Origin: Candidatus Bathyarchaeota archaeon | GTDB taxonomy: Archaea; Thermoproteota; Bathyarchaeia; TCS64 | Direction: 5' to 3' | Assembly (NCBI GenBank): GCA_013329615.1 | Contig: DUKA01000175.1 | Coordinates: forward strand, 1 to 12,321 | DNA: 12,321 bases | In this document: positions 1 to 6,652 of the stretch, one piece after another | Layout: every line of letters begins with the position of its first letter | Position numbering within the stretch: the stretch's first letter is position 1 | Notes under the pieces: generated by a model | Database searches by the model: none | Seen by the model: only the letters and a program-made list of their open reading frames with translations | Told to the model about the DNA's origin: nothing | Program-made: the position numbers and the translations under genes

Positions 1-554
1 TCGAGGGCGGTCGTGGGCTCGTCGGCGATCATTATGTCGGGGTTGCAGCTCAGAGCCATCGCCATCATGGCCCTCTGCTTCATGCCGCCGCTGAACTCGT
101 GTGGGTAGCAGTTGACGCGCGTCGGATCTATCCCAACGCGTCTGAGAAGCTCCACCACCCTTTTACCTGTCTCCTCCTCGGATACGTCCTCGTGTGTGAG
201 TATGGCCTCGATTATCTGGTCCTTTATGGTAAAGACAGGGTTTAGTGCGTTCATGGAGGCCTGTGGGACCATGGATATCCTCTTCCACCTGACCTCTCGG
301 CGTATCTCGTCGTCGTCCATGTCGAGTATATTCTTGCCGTCGAGCAGGACCTGTCCCTTGAGTATCTTCGCGTTCGAGGGGTAGAGCTTCATCAGTGTGA
401 GGGCGACGCTCGTCTTCCCGCAGCCCGACTCACCCGCTAGGCCGAGCGACTCCCCCTTCTCCAAGGCGAAGCTGACGTTGTCGACCGCCTTGACATCTCC
501 CTTCATGGTGGTGTAGTACATCACCAGATCTTTCACTTCTAGGAGCTTGGTCAC
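1..554 (-). CDS. Dpp/Opp-type ABC transporter ATP-binding protein (DppD/OppD-like), 3' end cut by window edge
   Basis: This is one of the two ATPases that normally power a peptide/oligosaccharide (Dpp/Opp) ABC importer on the cytoplasmic face. The visible 184 residues carry the complete core motifs: Walker A GESGCGKT at 41-48, Q-loop VPQ with Gln98, signature FSGGM at 154-158 and Walker B IMIADEP at 174-180. The sequence runs off the left edge just after the Walker B region, so the H-loop and the usual C-terminal oligopeptide-transporter extension are not seen. The start is GTG at 554, chosen because GGAGG (566-562) lies 7 bases upstream; the preceding permease gene stops one base before it, which implies translational coupling. 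A DppF partner is expected beyond the edge but cannot be confirmed. Family assignment is secure; the substrate is not visible from this subunit. Confidence 0.95.
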   Translation of the reverse strand, partial: MTKLLEVKDLVMYYTTMKGDVKAVDNVSFALEKGESLGLAGESGCGKTSVALTLMKLYPSNAKILKGQVLLDGKNILDMDDDEIRREVRWKRISMVPQASMNALNPVFTIKDQIIEAILTHEDVSEEETGKRVVELLRRVGIDPTRVNCYPHEFSGGMKQRAMMAMALSCNPDIMIADEPTTAL

Positions 555-555
555 G

Positions 556-2013
556 TCATCGCCTCCTGAGCTTGGGGTTCAGTATGTCGTCCATGGCGTA
601 TCCGATGAAGACGAATGCCATGGATAGGAGCGCTATGCATAGGCCGGGGGGTATGGCCCACCACCACTCTGAGATGGCGCCGTAGTACTGTACATCGTGC
701 AGCATCTTCCCCCATGTCTGGAGGAACGGGTCTCCGAGGCCGAGGAAGCTGAGCGCGGCCTCTGTGACAATGGCGCCGGGGACAGTGAGTGCGAGTTGCG
801 TGTACGCCATCGTTATCACGTTTGGGACGAGGTGCTTCCTGATTATGTGCCACGTGCCGCCGCCGCTAGCCCTCGCCGCCTCGACGAATGCCTTCGTCTT
901 GAGCGAAAGCACCTGTGAGCGTATCAGCCTCGCTATCCCCATCCAGCCTAGGAATCCTATCAGGATGACTACTGAGAATATGCTGGGTCCCATGACTGCT
1001 GTGAGGACGATTAGGAGGGGTAGCCCGGGGATGGTGAGGAGCACGTCGTTGAGCCTCATCAGGAGTTCGTCGACCCAGCCGCCGACGTAGCCGGATGTTA
1101 GGCCGACGAATAGGCCGAGGCCGACGGCGATGAAGGCGGAGAACACACCGATGAGAATGGATACCCTGCTCCCGTAGATGAGCTGCGTGAATATGTCTCG
1201 GCCGTAGTTATCGGTGCCGAGGTAGCCGAAGGCGTCCCCCCAGACGCGCGCACTCACATCATCCACATAGAACTTGACGCTGCCCCCCTCCGTACTCGTC
1301 GTCAACTTCAGTACGAGGGTGTAGTCGCCCTTTGTCGGGAAGAGCTTGGACGCGTCGGATAGGATGTCCTTGAACAGCCTGATCCTGAGGATGGCGTCGT
1401 TCGTGTCGATCTGCGGCTTGGGGACCGACCACTCCGTCGAGCCCCGCTGCGTCCCCGAGTCCCAGATGATCAGTTCGTTGCCATTGGTTTGTCTGAGGAT
1501 CATCTGCGCCTTCCACGTGGCTTCGCCTGTGACCTCTGCCTTGTATGCGAGATGCACAGAGAACCGGTGGGGTGGGTTGTAGCTGTAGGTCAGCTTGTTG
1601 CCGAGGGTAACGACGCCGTCGCCCGATGCGTCCGTCGTCGATAGCATGATCGAGCCCGGTCCGCTGCCCTCCTCGACAAGTGGTATGCCTTCGTAACCCG
1701 CCTGTCCTGACCATTCAACGGCAACTCCCGTCTTGGTCACGGACCACTCGGCGAGGGAGGCGGATGACGTGAACGATGGGTCAGCGATATAATACGTGTT
1801 CTTGGGTGTCGAGGGGTCGAGCCAGTCGGGCTTCGCCCTGAAGTTGGCGAGCTGCATCGAGGTCTGCGGGTCGTAGGGGGTCAGGACAGGTGCGAGCAGA
1901 CCGATGGCTATGAAGATGACAAGCAGCGCGAGACCGGCGACACCCAACCTACTCTTCCTGTATAGACCGGCGAACTCCCTGAGGTTCCTGAGCAGCTTGT
2001 TCTTCTCCGCCAT
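556..2013 (-). CDS. Dpp/Opp-type ABC permease C (DppC/OppC-like) with a large extracellular jelly-roll-like insertion
   Basis: This is the second membrane permease of the importer. From the chosen ATG (485 aa) it starts with a cytoplasmic segment and TM1 at about 24-45, then the usual APVLTPYDP motif. At about 260-275 it resumes the family pattern (YLGTDNYGRDIF), followed by five further membrane helices. The EAA loop that contacts the ATPase is at about 377-400 (VEAARASGGG...IRKHLVPN). Family members are usually about 280-300 aa; the excess is a block at about 65-259 between PYDP and GTDNYGRD, placed outside the cell. It opens with DPSF...W and ends with VKFYVDDVSARVWG, which resembles CBM4/9-type jelly-roll domains (inference). 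Start: GTG 2022 is followed by ATGs at 2019, 2016 and 2013; the ATG at 2013 sits best from AGGTGA (2024-2019), but all are possible. The permease B stop lies just upstream. Confidence 0.93.
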   Translation of the reverse strand: MAEKNKLLRNLREFAGLYRKSRLGVAGLALLVIFIAIGLLAPVLTPYDPQTSMQLANFRAKPDWLDPSTPKNTYYIADPSFTSSASLAEWSVTKTGVAVEWSGQAGYEGIPLVEEGSGPGSIMLSTTDASGDGVVTLGNKLTYSYNPPHRFSVHLAYKAEVTGEATWKAQMILRQTNGNELIIWDSGTQRGSTEWSVPKPQIDTNDAILRIRLFKDILSDASKLFPTKGDYTLVLKLTTSTEGGSVKFYVDDVSARVWGDAFGYLGTDNYGRDIFTQLIYGSRVSILIGVFSAFIAVGLGLFVGLTSGYVGGWVDELLMRLNDVLLTIPGLPLLIVLTAVMGPSIFSVVILIGFLGWMGIARLIRSQVLSLKTKAFVEAARASGGGTWHIIRKHLVPNVITMAYTQLALTVPGAIVTEAALSFLGLGDPFLQTWGKMLHDVQYYGAISEWWWAIPPGLCIALLSMAFVFIGYAMDDILNPKLRRR

Positions 2014-2017
2014 CATC

Positions 2018-2024
2018 ATCACCT
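2018..2024 (-). promoter_or_regulatory. Ribosome binding site AGGTGAT overlapping a run of start codons
   Basis: On the minus strand AGGTGAT is followed by GTG/ATG/ATG/ATG in frame. The site overlaps the GTG and the first ATG, so it cannot serve those; the third ATG (2013-2011) has the same 5-6 base spacing as other starts in this window. This decides the start used for the permease C entry. Confidence 0.55.
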
Positions 2025-2994
2025 ACTCGTGTTTCACCCTCGGGTCGAGGAACCCGTAGATTATATCCGCGAGGAGGTTGGCGGCGACTACCATGACGGA
2101 GATTATGAAGAATATGCCCTGCAAGGCGGGGAAGTCCTGCCTGACGATGGCCTCCCAAATGTATCTTCCCAAACCGTACCACGAGAAGACCGTCTCGGTG
2201 AGGAGCGCGCCGCTCAGCGTGAAGCCGAAGGCGAGTGCTATGACGGTGACCATCGGGAGCATGGCGTTCCTGAGGGCGTGCTTGTAGAGGACGTTCCTCT
2301 CGTCGATGCCCTTCGCCCGGGCGAGGGTTATGTAGTCCTCTGTGAGGACGTCCATCATGGCCGCCCTCATCACGAGGGCGAATCCGCCGAACTGGATGAT
2401 CACGAGCACAAGTGTAGGCAGCGCCATGTGCCAGAGTATGTCGAGGACGAGGGCGATGGGTTCAGTTGGCGAAGGGACGCTCGTCGTGCCCCTGAGGGGA
2501 AACCACTGCAGATTCACGCCGAATACTAGGAGCAACAGTATGCCGAGCCAGAACGTCGGCACCGAGTTGCCTAGGAAGCCGAAGCTTATCGCGCCGATGT
2601 CGACGGCGCTCCCCCTTTTTGCCGCGGCGACTATGCCCACGACCATGCCTATGACTATCGAGATGATGGTGGAGACGCCGACGAGTAGCAGGGTGTTCGG
2701 CAGCCTCTCCATTATGTCCTGCGTCACTGGGCGCTGCGTGTAGTACGAGTAGCCGAGGAAGCCCTGCAGCGTCTGTATCATGTATGAGACGTACTGCTCC
2801 CACATGGGCTTGTCGAGGTTGAATAGCTCGTAGAGCCTCGCCACCTGCTCGGGTCTGAGTCTTATCTGGTCGGCGAGCATGGCCACGGGGTCGCCGGGCA
2901 TGAGCCTGAATATGGCGAAGTTAAGAGTCATTATGATGAGTACAGTGACTGCCGCGAAGAGTAGCTTCTTCGCCAAGAACGATGGGTAGCCCAT
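2023..2994 (-). CDS. Dpp/Opp-type ABC permease B (DppB/OppB-like)
   Basis: This is the first permease of the importer, 323 aa, a normal length for the family. It begins with a helix and the signature segment FAIFRLMPGDP (about 26-36), has a long extracellular loop at about 40-95 (LRPEQVARLYELFNLDKPMWEQY type), then five more membrane helices. The EAA loop that docks on the ATPase is at about 228-250 (ARAKGIDERNVLYKHALRNAMLP), and it ends in the typical YGFLDPRVK. The ATG at 2994 has a GGTG element (3005-3002) 7 bases upstream. The stop codon is directly followed by permease C, with the AGGTGA site of the next gene overlapping it. The binding-protein gene lies 63 bases upstream with a T-run in between, which may lower permease relative to binding protein. 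Confidence 0.96.
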   Translation of the reverse strand: MGYPSFLAKKLLFAAVTVLIIMTLNFAIFRLMPGDPVAMLADQIRLRPEQVARLYELFNLDKPMWEQYVSYMIQTLQGFLGYSYYTQRPVTQDIMERLPNTLLLVGVSTIISIVIGMVVGIVAAAKRGSAVDIGAISFGFLGNSVPTFWLGILLLLVFGVNLQWFPLRGTTSVPSPTEPIALVLDILWHMALPTLVLVIIQFGGFALVMRAAMMDVLTEDYITLARAKGIDERNVLYKHALRNAMLPMVTVIALAFGFTLSGALLTETVFSWYGLGRYIWEAIVRQDFPALQGIFFIISVMVVAANLLADIIYGFLDPRVKHE

Positions 2995-3036
2995 GCATGC
3001 ACACCGTTGTCTCTGGGTGAATGTGGGTCCGGTATT

Positions 3037-3043
3037 AAAAAAA
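3037..3043 (-). terminator. T7 run between binding-protein and permease genes (candidate partial terminator)
   Basis: On the minus strand seven consecutive T follow CCC, 15-21 bases past the TAG stop of the binding-protein gene. Archaeal termination commonly needs only a U-tract. There is no strong hairpin. The same stretch (TTTTTTTAATA) could instead act as a weak TATA element for permease B, about 45 bases upstream of its ATG. Either reading fits an importer whose binding protein is made in excess. Confidence 0.45.
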
Positions 3044-3057
3044 GGGCACTGATGCGG

Positions 3058-5151
3058 CTACTTCTTCTGCTGCCTCTTGAGGACGATGTAGCCTGCGGCG
3101 ACCACTACGACGACCGCTGCGAGTATGCCGCCGTAGAAGACGTAGTCGACGGGCTTCTCCGAGACGGTTAGCTTGTACTCGTCGAAGCTGCCGAGGCCAG
3201 CTATGCCTACCTTGACGGCGAGTTCGACGTACATATCGTATGTGCCGGGTGTCAGGTCCTTGGTGTCTAGAGTTGCAGTGTAGCTTCCGTCCGTGTTTGT
3301 GGTGCCTGTGAACGTCTTCACGGTTGTGGCGCCAGTCTTCACGGTGATGGTGTATGTGCCATTGGTCACGGCGACGCCGTTGTAGACCGCCTTGTTAGAC
3401 GTGTACACCTTCGTCTCTCCCTGCACCATCTTTACCTCGGTGAAGGTGAGTGTGCTGCCCGCTGGCTTCATGAAGTAGTTGGGGTTTGCCGTGACTACCA
3501 CGTATTCTCCCGGCTTGTACTCCTTGAAGATGTATGGGCCCGTGCCGATTAGGTTGCCCTCGGAGATAGGCTGGTATGTTACGGAGTCCTCGATGTTCTC
3601 CCAGATGTGCTTGGGTATGATGGGTATGTTGGAGCCCACCCAGTGTAGTGCCCAGTAGCTGGTTGTGTTCATGTAGGCGACGGCGGTGTATTTGTCAGGC
3701 GTCTCGCCCTTGATGTAGCTGCTCAGGTAGGAGATGTAGACGGGGTTCTCCTGCTCCAAGGCATAATCCCACGTGAAGACGACATCCTCGGCAGTCAGCT
3801 CGAGCCCATCGTGCCACTTGATGCCCTGGTTGAGCGTGAAGGTGATCTTAGTTCCATCATATCCGTCGGGTGTCGTCCACGGCTCGGTGCTCCAACTCTT
3901 GGCCATCCAGGGGAGCTCCTCGAAGGTTGTGGGGTCGAGCTGTATGGGTGTGTCATAGATGACGTTGTTCAGCATTGTGTCCCACCACCAGTTGATCTCG
4001 TACATGGGGCTGGGCTGCTGCGGGTCGGATGTCCAGCCTATGTTGAGGACGCCACCGTACTGCTGCGTCTTGTCGGTGGCGAAGGTGAAGGTGAAGGCGT
4101 TTGTCACACCGCTCCACCATGGGAGGTCGATTACGTTCGTGAGTCTCGCGTTGTATGGCGAGAGATAGGCCTTCGCGTAGAGTGGAATGAAGGGCAGCTG
4201 CTCGGACAGGTACTGCTGCGCGAGCTGCGCGCCTTCTAGTACCTCTTCGCCGCTCTTGCCGAATTTTAGCTGGTCGAGCGCCGCGTCTACGGTGGCGTTC
4301 TTAAAGAGCTGGAAGTTCTGGGATGGCGGGGACGTTGAGTAGAATAGGTCGTAGAGCCAGTCAACGTCCGGGCCTCCTCCCCAGCCCGCCGTGTATATGT
4401 CGTAGTCCTGCTCGAGGAAGACGAGGGGGCTGGCCACTGAGCGTGGGACCTCCTGCAGGTCGTATACTATGCCCACGGCGTCGAACTGCTGGGCTAGCTC
4501 ACGCGCAGCGAATATCCTGTGTGGGTGCTCGGTGCGCGCGAGGATGACCAACGGCCTCATAGTTGTCCCGGTCTGCGGGTCGATTAGCTTGCCGTCCGCA
4601 CCCTTGACAAAGCCTATGCTTGTGAGCAACTCAGCCGCCTTGGTGGGGCTGAAGTCGTACGTCGTATACGTTGTTCCACTCCAGACTCCGTAACCGGGTG
4701 AGCCGAGGAAAGTCTCCAGCTTGTAGCCTAGACCCTGGAGCCCTTCCCTGACGTACTTGTCCTTGTCACACAGGTAGGCGATGGCGCGTCTGAACTCGAC
4801 GAGGTTCAGTGGATATCTCTCTGTCTGTAGGCTGAATCCCCACATTCCCTGCTCGGCGTTCTGCGCCGTCTCAAGTTCCCCCGAATCCAAGCCGGATTGG
4901 ATATCGGGTATCTGCTCCGCCTCGAAGAAGTCGACGACGTCGACGTCCCCGGAGAGGAGACCAGCCACCTCGGCCTCTGATGTCGCGTATATCTTGAATC
5001 GGAGCTCCTTGAAATATGGGCCTTCGAGGGTTCCGATGCTCGATGGTACGCCTGCCTGGGCGGCGGGCGTGATGACAAACGACAGAAGAAGAACCGTCGC
5101 AAGCATCACGGTTTTTATCGTTGATAGGTTTGTACCCTTCATAATCCTCAT
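3058..5151 (-). CDS. Membrane-anchored family 5 solute-binding protein with swapped (circularly permuted) halves and an Ig-like stalk
   Basis: This is the extracellular substrate receptor of the importer, 697 aa. It has a signal peptide (hydrophobic 12-30, AQA at about 31-33). Residues about 40-356 match the part that is usually C-terminal in SBP family 5: L..GDVDVVDFF at 66-76, FRRAIAYLCDKDKYV at 120-134, the DYDIYTAGWG strand at 249-258, and PFIPLYAKAYLSPYN at 320-334. Residues about 366-562 match the part that is usually N-terminal: GGVLNIGWTSDPQ, PWMAKSW, GIKWHDGLELTAEDVVFTWD at 443-462, IIPKHIWE, GTGPYIFKEY and ANPNYF. Then come an Ig-like domain (about 570-666) and a TM anchor at about 669-692 with a KRQQKK tail. 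I recall other archaeal proteins with a similar long layout but cannot check. ATG 5151 fits a leaderless transcript; a second ATG (5142) follows GAGG at only 3 bases. Ligand: peptide or oligosaccharide. Confidence 0.9.
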   Translation of the reverse strand: MRIMKGTNLSTIKTVMLATVLLLSFVITPAAQAGVPSSIGTLEGPYFKELRFKIYATSEAEVAGLLSGDVDVVDFFEAEQIPDIQSGLDSGELETAQNAEQGMWGFSLQTERYPLNLVEFRRAIAYLCDKDKYVREGLQGLGYKLETFLGSPGYGVWSGTTYTTYDFSPTKAAELLTSIGFVKGADGKLIDPQTGTTMRPLVILARTEHPHRIFAARELAQQFDAVGIVYDLQEVPRSVASPLVFLEQDYDIYTAGWGGGPDVDWLYDLFYSTSPPSQNFQLFKNATVDAALDQLKFGKSGEEVLEGAQLAQQYLSEQLPFIPLYAKAYLSPYNARLTNVIDLPWWSGVTNAFTFTFATDKTQQYGGVLNIGWTSDPQQPSPMYEINWWWDTMLNNVIYDTPIQLDPTTFEELPWMAKSWSTEPWTTPDGYDGTKITFTLNQGIKWHDGLELTAEDVVFTWDYALEQENPVYISYLSSYIKGETPDKYTAVAYMNTTSYWALHWVGSNIPIIPKHIWENIEDSVTYQPISEGNLIGTGPYIFKEYKPGEYVVVTANPNYFMKPAGSTLTFTEVKMVQGETKVYTSNKAVYNGVAVTNGTYTITVKTGATTVKTFTGTTNTDGSYTATLDTKDLTPGTYDMYVELAVKVGIAGLGSFDEYKLTVSEKPVDYVFYGGILAAVVVVVAAGYIVLKRQQKK

Positions 5152-5170
5152 GTAGATTGGGCGAACCGCA

Positions 5171-5180
5171 TTATATTTAT
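5171..5180 (-). promoter_or_regulatory. TATA box for the ABC importer operon, possibly shared with the divergent plus-strand genes
   Basis: The minus strand reads ATAAATATAA, preceded by a GCAATT BRE-like element. The box centre is about 24 bases upstream of ATG 5151, so transcription should start almost at the ATG. Read on the plus strand the same bases are TTATATTTAT, which would place a start near 5200, just before the four-helix membrane protein gene. It is the only AT-rich element between the two divergent units. Confidence 0.6.
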
Positions 5181-5262
5181 CAATTGCTCTTAATAGTTGG
5201 ATGGGCTTAGTCGCTGGTTGGTGGCGTGTCTGGCTGAGAAAAAGCTGAAAAAGGGGTCCTGG

Positions 5263-5772
5263 ATGGAGAAGAAACCCTACCCGGGGTCACGCCTCCAGCC
5301 GATTTTCTCGGTCGCGCTCCTCGTGCTCTCACTAGTCATCTTCACGTTTTTCGCCGCCGGAAACTTTGTGATCCAGACACTGCTTCTTGTCGTCCTCGCG
5401 TCGCTGACTTTCAGTGTAGCGATCTTCCCTCAGTATATCGAGTTTTCTGGCATGGCGGGCGCTCTCGTGAGGGAGGGTACGGCAAAGGCGAGGGCGGGGA
5501 AGGGCGTCCGCAGGTTCGCGCCGCTGCTCTCCCTACTCGTTGTCCTCATCGTCGCGCCAATCCTAATCCTTGTAGCTGCCCCCGATTTCTTAATGGGCTC
5601 ACTCATGGGGATAATCGTCGGCTTCTCCGGGTTCCAACTCGCTTTCACCCTGTATGTCCGGGGCTGGGAGAGGGCGCACGGTTTGAGGCTGAGCCGATAC
5701 TCCCTGATCTCCGAGGATGAGCGAGGGAAACGCGTCGTCATCGAGTATGGTCTGAGGGCCGAGAGGACCTGA
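5263..5772 (+). CDS. Four-helix membrane protein, unrecognised
   Basis: I do not recognise a family. The 169-aa product has four hydrophobic segments arranged as two hairpins, about 12-32 with 35-56 and about 86-106 with 108-130. They are separated by a charged loop (VREGTAKARAGKGVRR), and a basic/acidic C-terminal tail of about 38 residues follows (RGWERAHGLRLSRYS...EDERGKRVV). I chose ATG 5263 because AAGGGG (5251-5256) lies 6 bases upstream; the frame is open to TTG 5197, which would add 22 residues including a KKLKK stretch and would suit a leaderless start from the 5171-5180 box. The gene ends one base before the presenilin-like gene, so the two are almost certainly co-transcribed. It might be a partner, regulator or substrate of that protein, but nothing in the sequence proves this. 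Confidence 0.8.
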   Translation: MEKKPYPGSRLQPIFSVALLVLSLVIFTFFAAGNFVIQTLLLVVLASLTFSVAIFPQYIEFSGMAGALVREGTAKARAGKGVRRFAPLLSLLVVLIVAPILILVAAPDFLMGSLMGIIVGFSGFQLAFTLYVRGWERAHGLRLSRYSLISEDERGKRVVIEYGLRAERT

Positions 5773-5773
5773 C

Positions 5774-6610
5774 TTGGCGCGGAGGCTGGCGCTTGACTAC
5801 CTCTCCCCCGTCCTCTCCTGCCTAGTCATCTCCCTCGGGTTCGTGCGGCTCTTCATGATAGGCGGCTTGGGCGCCACGCTCAGGAGCCCGGGGGGCGGGT
5901 ACGTCGAGCAGGTCGCCTGGACGTTCTCACTGACCCTCGCGGGGCTGATGGGCGTCGTGCTTCTCTACTGGTTGACGGGGCGCAGACGGGGCTTCGAGGC
6001 ACGCGTCCTCATGGCGCTGATCGTCGCTCCGACCTCCGCCATACTCGTCATAATCGTCTCTCAGACCCTCCTCATGGTCGTCGCCAAGGCGGTCTCCTCG
6101 TGGATGACCTCGATAATAGTGCTCGTCTCCCTCTACGTCTCCGTCTTCTCGCTGATCTTCATAATGGGCAACGTCTTCTCGTCGCGTGTCAGGAACTTCA
6201 TTTTCATAGTATACGGCGCACTGTTGGGCTCCTTCGTGAGCCTGCTTCTCCCGACGGTGTCGCTGATCGTGATGCTGGTCGTCGTGGCGGTCTTCGACTT
6301 GGTGCTGTTGAATACGGGGTGGATCGTCGCCGTCATCAGGGAATTCGGTGACCGCGGCGCCAAGTCGGGACGCATGAGCTACGTCGGCGAGGGCGTCGAG
6401 GTGGGCATGGGTGAACTCATCTTCTACTCCTTTCTCCCGGCACACGTCGAGGCGTACTTCGGCGTCGAGTTGCTCGCGGTGACCCTCGTCATGATCGGCG
6501 TCGGCGTCTTCCTAAACCTCTGGTTGCTGGAGAGGCGCGGCGTAGTCGCTGGACTCCCCGCCCCCATCTTCCTCGGCCTGACCCCCTTGATAGTCTACCT
6601 TCTCCTCTAG
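5774..6610 (+). CDS. Presenilin/signal-peptide-peptidase-like (A22-type) membrane protein with Asp-to-Glu change in the GxGD motif
   Basis: This 278-aa protein has nine hydrophobic segments (about 11-30, 45-67, 77-104, 110-132, 141-159, 160-183, 208-228, 230-252, 258-277), the presenilin number. TM6 carries AVFDLVLL with Asp175 where the family has the catalytic YD. TM7 carries VGMGELIFYSFLP at 210-222, aligning with GxGD..FYS in archaeal homologues, but residue 214 is Glu (codon GAA). The last helix starts with GLPAPIFLG (260-268), a PAL-like motif. Known members cleave substrate helices inside the membrane using the two Asp residues, so this one may be inactive, altered or a binding protein. 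Start: TTG 5774 with GAGAGG (5761-5766) 7 bases upstream, directly after the preceding stop. I assign the family from motif order and topology, without a search. Confidence 0.75.
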   Translation: MARRLALDYLSPVLSCLVISLGFVRLFMIGGLGATLRSPGGGYVEQVAWTFSLTLAGLMGVVLLYWLTGRRRGFEARVLMALIVAPTSAILVIIVSQTLLMVVAKAVSSWMTSIIVLVSLYVSVFSLIFIMGNVFSSRVRNFIFIVYGALLGSFVSLLLPTVSLIVMLVVVAVFDLVLLNTGWIVAVIREFGDRGAKSGRMSYVGEGVEVGMGELIFYSFLPAHVEAYFGVELLAVTLVMIGVGVFLNLWLLERRGVVAGLPAPIFLGLTPLIVYLLL

Positions 6611-6652
6611 CCGTGGGTCATTCTTTTCAATCACCGCCGCGTCGGTAATCAC

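Noticed and set aside
556..2022. Permease C insertion as an assembly error
   Set aside because: The frame stays open through the whole insert, codon use matches the flanks and the insert has coherent beta-domain features between two exact family motifs.
2029..2529. Open 166-residue frame on the plus strand across permease B
   Set aside because: It is antisense to a clear permease and its product is highly charged with no family pattern. GC-rich third positions leave such frames open by chance.
3058..5151. Two separate binding-protein fragments joined by error
   Set aside because: One uninterrupted frame with one signal peptide at the start and one anchor at the end, and together the two halves make up one full set of family motifs.
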